Shown: in pieces, positions 10,403 to 20,337 of the stretch
How the letters are laid out: each line of letters starts with the position of its first letter
Position numbering within the stretch: the first letter of the stretch is position 1
Assembly (NCBI RefSeq): GCF_900128725.1
Contig: NZ_LT667500.1
Location: forward strand, 124,001 to 188,000
Origin: Buchnera aphidicola
GTDB taxonomy: Bacteria > Pseudomonadota > Gammaproteobacteria > Enterobacterales > Enterobacteriaceae
Direction of reading: 5' to 3'
DNA length: 64,000 nt
The notes under the pieces: model-generated
Told to the model about the DNA's origin: nothing
Database searches by the model: none
Seen by the model: the letters and a program-made list of their open reading frames with translations, nothing else
Position numbers and translations under genes: made by a program

Positions 10403-10646
10403 GGCGGTCCTTTTATATTATTATGCATATAAGTGCAATTATAAATATTTTTTATTATTTAAAAAGCGTGTATATATTTGAATTAATTTTTAAATTTAAC
10501 CATAATTAAAAATAGTATTTTTCTTAAAAATAGGTTTTTAATGCCATTAATTTTTATTAATTGTAATATCCAACTAATTATAGATTAGTTTAGCTATTTA
10601 TCTATCTTTCTATATTTCTTTTTTGCGAATAGAAAAGGTTTATATT

Positions 10647-11717
10647 ATGAAAAAGTCAATAATCATGAAATTAAAAACATTAATAAAAAGGTATAAAGAG
10701 TTAGAGTTGATTTTATCCAATAATTATTCAGAATTTAATAAAGAAGAATTTTTAAAGTTATCTAAAGAAAAATCTGAATTGTTTGATCTAAATGAAACTT
10801 TTGCTTCTTGGTTATTAATACGAACAGAAATAAAAAATATTCAGTTATTATTGCGAGACCCAGAAATTAGTAAATTAGCTGAAGAGGAAATGGATGTAGC
10901 GTTACGCAAAAAAAAAGATATTGAGAAAAAAATTAAAAAATTATTGTTACCTGTTGATCCTTATGATAAAAACAGTTGTTTTATTGAAATTCGGGCTGCT
11001 ACCGGAGGCAATGAAGCGGCTATTTTTTCCGGAGATTTATGTAAAATGTATATGCGGTATGCTGACATTAATTCTTGGAAGGTTAAAGTAATTAATATGC
11101 ACGGTAGTGAGCAAGGAGGTTATAAAGAAATTATATTAAAAGTGATAGGTATTGGGGCGTGCGGGCGCCTAAAATTTGAATCTGGAGGGCATAGAGTGCA
11201 GCGCGTTCCTTTAACAGAGTCACAGGGACGGATACACACATCTTCATGCACTGTAGCAATTATGCCTGAAATTCTTCATACAGAAAAAATTATTTTAAAT
11301 CCAGTAGATCTAAAAATAGATACCTTCCGTTCTTCTGGGGCCGGAGGTCAGCATGTGAATACAACCGACTCTGCTGTACGAATTACTCATATTCCGACGG
11401 GTCATGTAGTAGAATGTCAGGATGAGCGGTCTCAACATAAGAACAAAGAAAAAGCACTATCGGTATTATCGGCTAAAATTTCTTCAGAAGAGCGAGCAAA
11501 AAAAGAATTAGAAAATTCCTTGATGCGTAGAAATCTGTTAGGGACAGGATCAAGATCTGATCGAAATAGAACGTATAATTTTCCACAAAATAGAATTACT
11601 GATCATCGTATTAACTTAACTATTTATCGTTTAAATGAAGTTCTATCTGGTAAGCTAGATTTATTAATAGAACCGCTTTTACAAGAACATCAGGCAGATT
11701 TATTGCTGACAATTTAA
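10647..11717 (+). CDS. prfA: Peptide chain release factor 1
   Basis: Reads UAA and UAG stop codons and triggers peptide release. The ATG at 10647 was chosen (356 aa; E. coli 360) because MKKSIIMKL aligns with E. coli MKPSIVAKL and AAAAGG stands 8 bases before it; an in-frame TTG lies at 10623. The GGQ loop that PrmC methylates is intact ([15 protein letters not shown]). The codon-recognition tripeptide, PAT in E. coli and PVT in many bacteria, reads PLT here. Several genes in the window (pta, gyrA) end in TAG, so RF1 is needed. prmC follows 23 bp later. Confidence 0.96.
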   Translation: MKKSIIMKLKTLIKRYKELELILSNNYSEFNKEEFLKLSKEKSELFDLNETFASWLLIRTEIKNIQLLLRDPEISKLAEEEMDVALRKKKDIEKKIKKLLLPVDPYDKNSCFIEIRAATGGNEAAIFSGDLCKMYMRYADINSWKVKVINMHGSEQGGYKEIILKVIGIGACGRLKFESGGHRVQRVPLTESQGRIHTSSCTVAIMPEILHTEKIILNPVDLKIDTFRSSGAGGQHVNTTDSAVRITHIPTGHVVECQDERSQHKNKEKALSVLSAKISSEERAKKELENSLMRRNLLGTGSRSDRNRTYNFPQNRITDHRINLTIYRLNEVLSGKLDLLIEPLLQEHQADLLLTI

Positions 11718-11740
11718 TTAAATAAGATTGATGGTGTATC

Positions 11741-12583
11741 ATGAATGTTTCAGAGTGGTTATCATATGCTAAAAACAAATTATTTAGAAGTAAAACGCCT
11801 CAAATAGATGGAGAAATATTACTATGTCATGGATTAAAATTATCAAGAAAAGAATTTTTTTATAGTCAAAACAAAAAAATTAAAAGTAATGATTTTTTAA
11901 TTTTAAATAGTTTTTTGTGTCGGAGGATGTTAGGTGAACCCATTGCATATATTATAGGAAAAAAGTCATTTTGGTCCTTTTCTTTATTTGTTTCCTCTGA
12001 TGTATTGATTCCTAGGCCGGATACAGAGATTTTAGTAGAACAGGTTTTACTAAAAGCTTCTTCTTCTAGAAAAATTATTCTAGATTTAGGCACTGGTAGT
12101 GGAGCTATAGCTTTAGCCTTGGCCTCAGAGTGTTCTCAGTGTAATATTATAGGCGTAGATAATAATTTAAAAGCAGTAGCGATAGCTAGATATAACGCTA
12201 ATTTATTAAATATTAAAAATGTTAATTTTATATATAGCGACTGGTTTTCAAACGTGCCTTTAAAAAAATTTCATATTATCGTTTGTAATCCCCCTTATTT
12301 ATCGGAACAAGATTTTTCTAATTTTTTACCGGAGCTGTTTTATGAACCATATAATGCTTTAGTCTCAGGTCACTACGGTACAGAATGCATACAGCATGTT
12401 ATAAAAAATGCATTTTTATATCTTCGATCGGATGGAGGGTGGGTATATGTAGAGCATTGTTATAAACAAACTCAGCGCGTTCGACTGATCTTCAAGAACA
12501 ATTTTTTTGTAAATATTTTTTCTATACAAGATTATTCTCACCGATATAGAGTAACTTATGGTTATTTGAATAGAGGAAAATAA
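11741..12583 (+). CDS. prmC: Release factor glutamine methyltransferase
   Basis: Methylates the GGQ glutamine of release factors using S-adenosylmethionine (280 aa; E. coli 277). The N-terminal helical domain is followed by a Rossmann methyltransferase fold with DLGTGSGAIALALA near residue 117 and the catalytic/substrate NPPY motif near 184 (VCNPPYLSEQ). It is directly downstream of its substrate gene prfA, as in E. coli, and the two are probably co-transcribed. Confidence 0.95.
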   Translation: MNVSEWLSYAKNKLFRSKTPQIDGEILLCHGLKLSRKEFFYSQNKKIKSNDFLILNSFLCRRMLGEPIAYIIGKKSFWSFSLFVSSDVLIPRPDTEILVEQVLLKASSSRKIILDLGTGSGAIALALASECSQCNIIGVDNNLKAVAIARYNANLLNIKNVNFIYSDWFSNVPLKKFHIIVCNPPYLSEQDFSNFLPELFYEPYNALVSGHYGTECIQHVIKNAFLYLRSDGGWVYVEHCYKQTQRVRLIFKNNFFVNIFSIQDYSHRYRVTYGYLNRGK

Positions 12584-12644
12584 TATTGTAAAATAAATTT
12601 TATTTTTTTATATATTTTTGCTTTTAAAATATTTAGGATGATAT

Positions 12645-13454
12645 ATGATAGATTTAAATAATATTGACTTTTCTAAGATATCAATATGTGAAGCGGTTAT
12701 TAAAATTACCGCTCAAATTCGTGATGACGTCTCTGAAAAAGAAATGATGGACATATGTCAAAATAAGTCACGCGAGGCTCTTTTAGAGATTCCAGAAAAA
12801 TTAGAAGAAGTTCAGAAGTTAAAACGATTATTAGCACTATTTTATAAAAAATGGAGATTCAGTGATTCTTGTCAAGCTTATAAATTATCTGAAATGCTAT
12901 GGTTAAATAAAGTTTTTTTATCTAATTACGGAAACTCTTATTCTTTAGGTATTTTATTTTTATATATAGCTCATCTATTGAAAGTATCGGTAGTTCCTAT
13001 AATTTTTCCGACCCAATTAATTTTAACATTTATAGATTCGGAAAAAAAAAAATTTTATATTAATCCTATTAACGGAGACATAGTAAATGAACATATTTTA
13101 GAAACATGGTTAAAGGGAAATATTAGCCCAGCTGCTGTATTACATATAAATTATTTACAAGAATCTCAACCGTTAGCTATTATAAAAAAAATTTTAGAGA
13201 TGCTGAAGATAGCTTTAATTGAAGAGAAAGATATAGAATTAGCTTTGAGTGTAAGCAATATTTTGCTAACATTAAAACCTAAGGATCCGTACGAGATTAG
13301 AGACAGAGGGTTAATTTTTTCTCAATTAAGTTGTTATCATGTAGCGATGTCAGATTTGTTATATTTTATTGAACAATGTCCCGATGATCCTGTAAGTGAT
13401 ATTATAAAAATTCAAATGCATGCAATTGAACAGAAAAAAATTGTTTTTCATTAA
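12645..13454 (+). CDS. sirB1: SirB1/YchA family protein (transglutaminase-like/TPR)
   Basis: The protein is 269 aa, the same length as E. coli SirB1 (YchA), and aligns along its whole length. Landmarks are VVPIIFPTQLIL near residue 117, WLKGNISPAA near 158 and the C-terminal KPKDPYEIRDRGLIFSQL stretch resembling a tetratricopeptide region. The biochemical role of this family is not established; its place after prfA-prmC is conserved in enterobacteria. It is retained in a heavily reduced genome with no sign of decay, suggesting a needed function. Confidence 0.9.
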   Translation: MIDLNNIDFSKISICEAVIKITAQIRDDVSEKEMMDICQNKSREALLEIPEKLEEVQKLKRLLALFYKKWRFSDSCQAYKLSEMLWLNKVFLSNYGNSYSLGILFLYIAHLLKVSVVPIIFPTQLILTFIDSEKKKFYINPINGDIVNEHILETWLKGNISPAAVLHINYLQESQPLAIIKKILEMLKIALIEEKDIELALSVSNILLTLKPKDPYEIRDRGLIFSQLSCYHVAMSDLLYFIEQCPDDPVSDIIKIQMHAIEQKKIVFH

Positions 13455-13565
13455 TTGAACTCGGGTTATTAGGGTTTTTCTTTTTATATTTTTAGATATT
13501 CTGCATTGTGGTGATTTTATAATTGTTGTTTGGCATAAAAATTAAATATAAAGAGATATGTTATT

Positions 13566-14771
13566 ATGAAGGAAGTAATTTTAGTATTAAATTGTGGAAG
13601 CTCATCAGTTAAATTTTCTATTATTAATCCTATTAAAAAAATTTCCCTGATTCAAGGGATAGTTGAGACTATTCAGGGCGTGGTAGTATTATCAATCCAA
13701 GATTTTGTACTTCATAAAAAAACCATACAACGATTTGGTAAAATAGAAGTTTACGAACAATTAATTGTTCTAATTTTCGATCTTTTATCTAAGAGATATA
13801 AAAGTTATTTAGACAGCCTTATTGGTATTGGGCATAGAGTAGTTCATGGTGGACAGAATATAAAAACATCAATGATTATTAATGATCAAGTTTTGCTAAG
13901 TATTCAGAAAGCATCTATTTTTGCCCCGCTTCACAATCCTTATCACTTGTTATGTATAAAAGTTTCTTTACAAAAAATATTAAAATTAAAAAACTGTAAT
14001 GTGGCTGTATTCGATACTTCTTTTCACCAAACTATGCCAAAAATATCTTTCTTATATGCTATTCCTTATTATTTTTATAGTAATCACGCTATTCGAAGAT
14101 ACGGAGCTCACGGAATTAATCATCTGTACATAACACACCAATGCGCACTAATGTTAAAAAAATCTATTGATCGATTAAATATCATTAGTTGCCACTTAGG
14201 TGGCGGTTCTTCTATTACAGCTATTGTAGAAGGTAAATCAATAGATACTTCTATGGGTTTAACGCCGTTAGAGGGCTTGGCAATGGGCACGAGATGTGGT
14301 GATATTGATCCGTATATAATTTTTTATATGGTTACTGAGTTAAGCATACCTCTTGAAGAAGTAAAAAAAATATTAACCGAAAAGTCCGGAGTATTAGGAA
14401 TTAGCGCTTTAACGAGTGATTTTAGGGAGTTAGAAAGAAATTATTTTACTAACAAGAGAGCTAAATTATCTATTGATATTTTTTGTAATCGTGTATCTAA
14501 ATATATTGGAGGATATTTTACCTCAATGCCGAAAAAACTAGATGCTGTTGTGTTTACTGGCGGGATTGGAGAAAATTCTAGCTTTGTTCGACAAAAAGTA
14601 GTAGAGAAATTATCTCTATTGGGCTGTTTCATAGATAATGAAAAAAATTCGATTCATGGTCTAAAGAATAGAAGGATACACTCTTCAAAAAGTATACCTA
14701 TATTAGTTATACCTGCTAATGAAAATCAAATGATTGCACAAGAAACTTATGCATTATTAAAAAATTTATGA
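13566..14771 (+). CDS. ackA: Acetate kinase
   Basis: Interconverts acetyl phosphate + ADP and acetate + ATP (401 aa; E. coli 400). The ASKHA-fold signatures are present: VLNCGSSSVKFSI at residues 7-19, GHRVVHGG near 93, SCHLGGGSSITAI near 204 and TGGIGENSS near 330. With the downstream pta it converts acetyl-CoA from pyruvate dehydrogenase into ATP. 99 non-coding bases separate it from pta. Confidence 0.97.
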   Translation: MKEVILVLNCGSSSVKFSIINPIKKISLIQGIVETIQGVVVLSIQDFVLHKKTIQRFGKIEVYEQLIVLIFDLLSKRYKSYLDSLIGIGHRVVHGGQNIKTSMIINDQVLLSIQKASIFAPLHNPYHLLCIKVSLQKILKLKNCNVAVFDTSFHQTMPKISFLYAIPYYFYSNHAIRRYGAHGINHLYITHQCALMLKKSIDRLNIISCHLGGGSSITAIVEGKSIDTSMGLTPLEGLAMGTRCGDIDPYIIFYMVTELSIPLEEVKKILTEKSGVLGISALTSDFRELERNYFTNKRAKLSIDIFCNRVSKYIGGYFTSMPKKLDAVVFTGGIGENSSFVRQKVVEKLSLLGCFIDNEKNSIHGLKNRRIHSSKSIPILVIPANENQMIAQETYALLKNL

Positions 14772-14870
14772 TACTAAAATTTTCTACTTGAAAAAATATT
14801 TTCTGTTTCTTGAATTTATTTCAGAATTTATTTTTTTTAATTATCCACTATTATTTCAGTAAAACTTTTT

Positions 14871-15857
14871 ATGAAAAATTACTCAGAAGAATTTAAGTTA
14901 TTTTTACAAAAAAAAGCTTGTAGCCATATTAAAACAATTATTTTTCCAGAAGGGAGCAATTTAAAAATTATAAAAGCAGCTTCAATATGTAGTACATTAA
15001 AAATCTCTAAATGTATTTTGCTGGGAGAGAAAAAATATATTCAAGAGCTATCGCGTCGAAATCATATTGATTTAGATAACAACATTTTAATTATTGATCC
15101 TAGTAGGATTCGTTCAAAATATGTGCGCCAATTAATCGGTCTAAGAAAGAAAAAGGAAGTACTGAGTGATCATCAAGCTCTTCAGCTATTATACGACAAT
15201 GTGATATTATCTCTTCTAATGTTGAGTAGCGGGGATGCAGATGGGGTAGTTGCCGGTATCAATCGTACAACAGCCGACGTCATACGACCTGCCTTTCAGC
15301 TTTTGCAGCATAATTGTAGAGATCCATTCGTATCTTCAGTATTTTTGATGTTATTTTCTAATCAAATATTGGTTTATGGTGATTGCGCAATCAACAGATA
15401 TCCAGATTCTGCGATATTAGCTAAAATTGCTATACAGTCTGCAAATACCGCTACTGCTATAGGTATATTACCGAAAGTAGCTATGCTTTCATATTCTACA
15501 GGATCTTCAGGATCCGGAAAATCAGTAGATAGGGTTCGAGAAGCGGTGAAAATAGCAAAAAACTCTTGCCCTCAGTTATTAATTGACGGACCTATGCAAT
15601 ACGATGCAGCTATTTCACCAGAAATTGCTCAAATTAAATTACCCAATTCGGATGTAGCTGGTAATGCTACGGTACTTATTTTTCCAGATTTAAATTCTGG
15701 AAATATCACGTACAAAGCAGTACAGCAGGCATCACAAATTATATCTATTGGGCCAATTTTGCAAGGTTTAAAAAAACCAGTAAATGATTTATCTCGTGGA
15801 GCGTCCATTGACGATATTGTTTATACTACGGCCATGACTGTAATTCAATCCTTTTAG
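14871..15857 (+). CDS. pta: Phosphate acetyltransferase, catalytic-domain-only form
   Basis: Transfers the acetyl group of acetyl-CoA to phosphate. At 328 aa it covers only the C-terminal PTA_PTB catalytic domain; E. coli Pta has 714 aa. The match starts at the E. coli residues just before RIVLPEG (here KTIIFPEG) and runs to the end. Conserved segments are VSSVFLMLF, YGDCAINRYPD, SYSTGSSGSGKSVDRVREA, DGPMQYDAA and LSRGASIDDIVYTTA. The N-terminal DRTGG and P-loop-like regulatory domains are missing entirely, and no remnant is visible in the 99 bases after ackA. The stop is TAG. Confidence 0.94.
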   Translation: MKNYSEEFKLFLQKKACSHIKTIIFPEGSNLKIIKAASICSTLKISKCILLGEKKYIQELSRRNHIDLDNNILIIDPSRIRSKYVRQLIGLRKKKEVLSDHQALQLLYDNVILSLLMLSSGDADGVVAGINRTTADVIRPAFQLLQHNCRDPFVSSVFLMLFSNQILVYGDCAINRYPDSAILAKIAIQSANTATAIGILPKVAMLSYSTGSSGSGKSVDRVREAVKIAKNSCPQLLIDGPMQYDAAISPEIAQIKLPNSDVAGNATVLIFPDLNSGNITYKAVQQASQIISIGPILQGLKKPVNDLSRGASIDDIVYTTAMTVIQSF

Positions 15858-15946
15858 TAAAAAATTTTAAAAAATTATATTAACTGTTTTTTAAAATATA
15901 ATTCATAAAATTACTATTATAATTATTTTCTATTAGAATAGTAATT

Positions 15947-18445
15947 CTATGATCCTAAGAGGGAAGGCGATAGGTTCTGTAAACCTACTACTTTTTCTTT
16001 TTTTGTCGTTCTGATTAAAATTACTCCTTGGGTATTTCTTTTTAAGACTGCAATTTCGGATACTCTGAGGCGAACAAGGGTGCCCGCATCTGTGATGATC
16101 ATTACTTGGTGACTATGGTGTACTTGTATAGCTCCTACGACAATTCCGTTTTTTGGAGTTAAACGAATTGAAAGAACTCCTTTAGTAGCGCGTGACTTGA
16201 TGGGAAATTGATTAATTTTAGTTCTTTTACCGTATCCGTTTTCTGTAACGATAAGAATATCATCCAGTTTATTTGGCGCGATAAGAGAAACTAATCGATC
16301 ATTTTTAATAATTTTTATTCCCCGAATTCCCGACGCTGTTCGACCCATTTTTCTGATCTTTTGTTCGGAAAATTGAACTACTTTTCCTTGCGAGGTAAAT
16401 ATTAATATATTATCGTTACCATTAGTAAGAGCAACACTTATTAATTCATCATTTTTTCTTAAATGAATAGCAATAATTCCAGAATTTCTTGGTTTTTGAA
16501 ATTGATTTAATGGTATTTTTTTTACATACCCTAAAGTAGTAGCCATAAATATATTAATAGAAGCTTTATATTCCGTGATAGGCAAAATAGCAGTAATTCG
16601 TTCTTTTTGGGTTAAGGGAAGTAAATTAATTATCGGTTTTCCTCGTGCATTTCTGCTAGCTTCTGGTAATTGATATACTTTCATCCAATATAATAAACCC
16701 CTGCTTGAAAAGCATAGAATTGTATCCAGTGAATTTGCAACTAATAAATTTTCTATTCGGTCTTCTTCTTTGGTTTTAGCGGCAGATTTTCCTTTCCCTC
16801 CTCTTTTCTGGGCATTATAATCAGAAATAGGTTGATATTTTACATACCCCGAGTGAGATAAAGTGACTACTACGGTTTCTTTAATGATCATATCTTCTAT
16901 ATGAAGATCGGATGTTTTTTTAATAATCGCTGTTCTTCTGGTATCTGAAAAATTTTCTTTTATTTTTAGTAGTTCTTTTTCAATAATTTTTTTGATTTTA
17001 TGTGAGTGAGATAATATCTTTTTTAGCGTAATTTGTTTTTTGATCAAGCGGTGCAGTTCTTGATTAATTTTAGATTTTTCTAATGTAGTAAGTTTATTGA
17101 GCTTAATATCTAAAATAGCTAATGCTTGTTTTTTACTAAAATGGAAGTCTATGATTTGAGTATTAAGGTTGTTTTGATCGTTTAAAGATATATTTGTTGT
17201 CCATTTTATTTTTTCTAAATTTTTTCTTGCGATCAAATTATTATTTGATATCTTTATAATTCTAATAATTTTATCGATGTTTTTTAATGCAATAGAAAAA
17301 CCTTCTAAGATATGTATTTTTTTTGTAAACTTTTTGAGTTTAAATAAACATTTTCTAATAATTATTTCTTTTCTATGCTGCAAAAATTCTTTAATAATAT
17401 CTGTTAGGCTCAATTGTTTTGGTTGACCGGATGACAAGGCAACCATGTTAATTCCAAAAGATGTTTGAAGAGATGTGAGTGAATATAGTTTATTTAAAAC
17501 AATATTAGTAATAAAATCCTTTTTGATATCAATAACTATTCTCATGCCATCTTTATCTGATTCATCGCGTATACCGGTTATGCCGTTTATTTTTTTTTCT
17601 TTAACCAAGATAGCAATTTTTTCAATTAATCTTGCTTTATTAACTTGATAGGGTAGTTCATGAACAATTAGAGATTCTTTTTTAGTTTTTTTATTTTTTT
17701 CAATAAAGTGTTTAGATCGAATTAATATTTTCCCCTTACCCGTTTTATACGCTTCTTTAATGCCTCGTGTTCCATAGATAATTCCAGATGTCGGAAAATC
17801 AGGTCCAGGAATATACGTCATAAGTTTTTTTAATGAAATACAAGGTTCTTTAAGATAGGCAATACAACCGTTAATAATTTCTTTTAAATTATGTGGTGGA
17901 ATATTGGTTGCCATTCCTACAGCAATACCGGAAGATCCGTTGATTAGCAAATTTGGAAATTGAGTTGGTAAAATTTCTGGTATTTTTTCTGTTCCGTCAT
18001 AATTTAAAACAAAGTTGGTTGTTTTTTTTTCTAAATCATTTAACATTTGATGGGTTATTTTAGACATACGTATCTCTGTATATCTCATTGCGGCAGCGGA
18101 ATCGCCGTCAATAGATCCAAAATTACCTTGACCATCAATTAAAGGGTATCTCAATGAAAAAGATTGAGCCATGCGAACTATTGCGTCATATACTGCTGAA
18201 TCGCCGTGAGGGTGATATTTTCCTATTACATCTCCTACAATACGAGCAGATTTTTTATAAGGTTTATTCCATTCATTATGTAATATGCTCATAGCAAATA
18301 ATATTCTTCTATGAACCGGTTTTAATCCATCTCTTACATCCGGCAAAGCTCGGCCAATGATTACCGACATTGCATAATCAAGATACGATCTCTTTAATTC
18401 TTTTTCAATATCGACTTGTTTGATTTCTCTTGCAAGATCTTTCAT
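15947..18445 (-). CDS. gyrA: DNA gyrase subunit A
   Basis: Breakage-reunion subunit of gyrase (832 aa; E. coli 875). The catalytic tyrosine is Y122 ([10 protein letters not shown]), and S83 and D87 of the quinolone-resistance region keep the sensitive-type residues. The GyrA box in the C-terminal wrapping domain reads QKRGGKG (E. coli QRRGGKG), so negative supercoiling should be kept. The protein ends right after [14 protein letters not shown] and lacks the acidic C-terminal tail that in E. coli tunes supercoiling. Two of the last six blades carry extra lysine-rich loops. Convergent with pta across about 90 bp. Confidence 0.97.
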   Translation of the reverse strand: MKDLAREIKQVDIEKELKRSYLDYAMSVIIGRALPDVRDGLKPVHRRILFAMSILHNEWNKPYKKSARIVGDVIGKYHPHGDSAVYDAIVRMAQSFSLRYPLIDGQGNFGSIDGDSAAAMRYTEIRMSKITHQMLNDLEKKTTNFVLNYDGTEKIPEILPTQFPNLLINGSSGIAVGMATNIPPHNLKEIINGCIAYLKEPCISLKKLMTYIPGPDFPTSGIIYGTRGIKEAYKTGKGKILIRSKHFIEKNKKTKKESLIVHELPYQVNKARLIEKIAILVKEKKINGITGIRDESDKDGMRIVIDIKKDFITNIVLNKLYSLTSLQTSFGINMVALSSGQPKQLSLTDIIKEFLQHRKEIIIRKCLFKLKKFTKKIHILEGFSIALKNIDKIIRIIKISNNNLIARKNLEKIKWTTNISLNDQNNLNTQIIDFHFSKKQALAILDIKLNKLTTLEKSKINQELHRLIKKQITLKKILSHSHKIKKIIEKELLKIKENFSDTRRTAIIKKTSDLHIEDMIIKETVVVTLSHSGYVKYQPISDYNAQKRGGKGKSAAKTKEEDRIENLLVANSLDTILCFSSRGLLYWMKVYQLPEASRNARGKPIINLLPLTQKERITAILPITEYKASINIFMATTLGYVKKIPLNQFQKPRNSGIIAIHLRKNDELISVALTNGNDNILIFTSQGKVVQFSEQKIRKMGRTASGIRGIKIIKNDRLVSLIAPNKLDDILIVTENGYGKRTKINQFPIKSRATKGVLSIRLTPKNGIVVGAIQVHHSHQVMIITDAGTLVRLRVSEIAVLKRNTQGVILIRTTKKEKVVGLQNLSPSLLGS

Positions 18446-18790
18446 TAATTTAATATCTCAATAATATAATGTTTATTATAGTCAAAATAGCTATATGATA
18501 TTTTTTTTCAAAAAATCATTTTCCGTTTATATGAAGAAAAAAAAAATAATCAAAAAAAGTATAATTCTTTATTGAGCCTAATTGTTGCTGGTTTTATATA
18601 AAATATTGGCTTCTTAAATGTGTTTTTTTGCGAGTTAAGCGTATGTTTATAATAATTTTTATTTATATTGTGGTAGTTATCTTGAGCTATAGTAAGGATA
18701 CACATTAAAACCGGTCATAATATATACTCGGTTTTAAAGATTATTTGATTAACAATAATATATAATTTATTTTATTTTTAATGATTTATT
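18446..18790. other. Intergenic region tsa-gyrA
   Basis: 345 AT-rich bases between tsa and gyrA, both on the minus strand. Apart from the hairpin at 18705-18737 and whatever promoter gyrA uses, nothing recognisable is present. Confidence 0.5.
18705..18737 (-). terminator. Candidate terminator of tsa (9-bp perfect hairpin)
   Basis: TTAAAACCG (18705-18713) and CGGTTTTAA (18729-18737) form a perfect nine-base-pair stem with a 15-base loop, starting about 53 bases after the tsa stop. Read on the minus strand the stem ends in a short U run. The role is inferred from shape and position only. Confidence 0.45.
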
Positions 18791-19384
18791 TTAAAAATTT
18801 TCCGATAAATATTTTTTTACTCCTTCAGCTGTTGCTCGCATAGCTTTTTTCCCTGGCTCCCAATTAGCTGGACATACATCGCCAAATTTTTCATAAAATT
18901 GCAATGCGTCAATGATACGAAGAATCTCTTGGATATTGCGCCCAATTGGTAGATCATTTATGGATTGATGCCTTATAATACCTAAGTGATCTATAATAAA
19001 GGAAGCTCTTAGAGCTACAGATAGCTCACTATGTTCGACTCCATAAGATTTTTGAATACTTTTTGTGATATCTGAAATCATAGGAAAATTTATTTTTCCA
19101 ATACCGCCATCTTTTGGGGGAGTATTTCTCCATGCTTGATGAACATACACTGAATCAATAGAAACACCGAGAATACATGCTTTTCTTTTTTTAAATTCAT
19201 GATATAAATTATTAAATGCAATTATTTCTGAGGGACAAACAAAAGTAAAGTCCATAGGCCAAAAAAATAATACTGCTGTTTTTCCGTTAGAATATTGCGT
19301 GAAATCAAAGTTATTAACTATTTTTCCGTCTTTTAAAACAGCTGATGCTAGAAAATTTGGAGCTTTTTTAGATACTAAAACCAT
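18791..19384 (-). CDS. tsa: 2-Cys peroxiredoxin (Prx1/Tsa type)
   Basis: Thiol peroxidase that removes H2O2 and alkyl peroxides (197 aa). The peroxidatic cysteine is C50 (DFTFVCPSE) and the resolving cysteine C171 (FGDVCPANW). A GGIG loop (residues 93-96) and the overall sequence place it in the Prx1/Tsa branch typical of eukaryotes and some bacteria, rather than the E. coli AhpC branch. The same type of gene sits next to gyrA in known Buchnera, as I recall. AGGAG lies about 9 bases before the ATG. No AhpF-like reductase is in the window. Confidence 0.95.
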   Translation of the reverse strand: MVLVSKKAPNFLASAVLKDGKIVNNFDFTQYSNGKTAVLFFWPMDFTFVCPSEIIAFNNLYHEFKKRKACILGVSIDSVYVHQAWRNTPPKDGGIGKINFPMISDITKSIQKSYGVEHSELSVALRASFIIDHLGIIRHQSINDLPIGRNIQEILRIIDALQFYEKFGDVCPANWEPGKKAMRATAEGVKKYLSENF

Positions 19385-19556
19385 TTTTTATTCTCCTGCA
19401 TATACTAAGAAATATATTTAAATATAAATAATAAAAATAACGTATATTATACTATACCATATTTTTATAGAAACATAATATATTATATTTATTATTTTCT
19501 ATATATAATTTATTATTTGCATAATAATTCTGTTATTATCTTTTTTTTGATTCAGG

Positions 19557-19562
19557 TATAAT
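19557..19562 (+). promoter_or_regulatory. Possible -10 box of ung
   Basis: A perfect TATAAT lies 20 bases before the ung ATG. No good -35 is present at 16-18 bases spacing, so this is a weak call in AT-rich DNA. Confidence 0.3.
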
Positions 19563-19581
19563 GATTTAATTTGGAGTGATT

Positions 19582-20271
19582 ATGACAAATTTACGCTCTC
19601 CTACATCATGGAGAAATTTTTTTGTAAAAAAAAAAAAACAAAAAAATCTTATGCAGTTGTTAAAGAAAGTAAAATTTATTCGAAAAAATATTAATGTATA
19701 TCCGGAACAAAAAATGATTTTCAATGCTTTTCTGTTAACCCCTTTGTTAGGCGTTAAAGTAGTCATTTTAGGTCAAGATCCATATTGCCGTTTTGGTCAA
19801 GCTCACGGGTTGTCTTTTTCTGTTCTTCGCGGGATACGGCTTCCTCCATCTTTAAAGAATATTTTTCAAGAATTAAAAAATAACTTTTCAATTTTTAATA
19901 CACAAAAAATGCACGGCTGTTTAGAATCGTGGGCAGAACAAGGAGTTTTTTTATTAAATTCTATTCTAACTGTTTCAGAGGGTCTTCCGGGGTCGCATCG
20001 AGGAATAGGGTGGGAGATTTTTACCGATGAAGTAATTCAATTAATTAGCGATGTTTGTTCAGGTGTAGTTTTTTTATTATGGGGATCTTTTTCGAGAAGT
20101 AAACAGTATCTTATTGATCAAAAAAAACATTTTATATTACAAGCGTCGCATCCATCTCCGCGATCATGTTATCGAAGTTTTTTTGGATGCAGACATTTTC
20201 TAAAAACAAATATTTTGTTAAAGCGTCAAAACAAAAGTCCTATTAATTGGTTTAAAAATATGAAATATTAA
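19582..20271 (+). CDS. ung: Uracil-DNA glycosylase with altered active-site motif
   Basis: Removes uracil from DNA. The ATG at 19582 with GGAG five bases upstream gives 229 aa, the E. coli length; an in-frame GTG lies at 19576. The catalytic aspartate (D66 in GQDPY) and the HPSP histidine (H190) are kept. The invariant histidine of GQDPYH is cysteine (C69, codon 19786), and the following GP is RF. The leucine after HPSP that fills the gap left by the flipped base is arginine (codon 20161). A run of 13 A at 19626-19638 inside the gene could cause slippage. The frame is otherwise intact, so it may be active, impaired, or on the way to loss. Confidence 0.93.
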   Translation: MTNLRSPTSWRNFFVKKKKQKNLMQLLKKVKFIRKNINVYPEQKMIFNAFLLTPLLGVKVVILGQDPYCRFGQAHGLSFSVLRGIRLPPSLKNIFQELKNNFSIFNTQKMHGCLESWAEQGVFLLNSILTVSEGLPGSHRGIGWEIFTDEVIQLISDVCSGVVFLLWGSFSRSKQYLIDQKKHFILQASHPSPRSCYRSFFGCRHFLKTNILLKRQNKSPINWFKNMKY

Positions 20272-20337
20272 ATATTGGTTTTTATAAAAATAAATATTTT
20301 TTATAGTTAAAAAAAAAACAAAAAAAAAAGAGGTTCT

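Noticed and set aside
14840-14850. DnaA-box-like TTATCCACT before pta
   Set aside because: A single imperfect copy with no AT-rich repeat cluster or replication genes near; not an origin.
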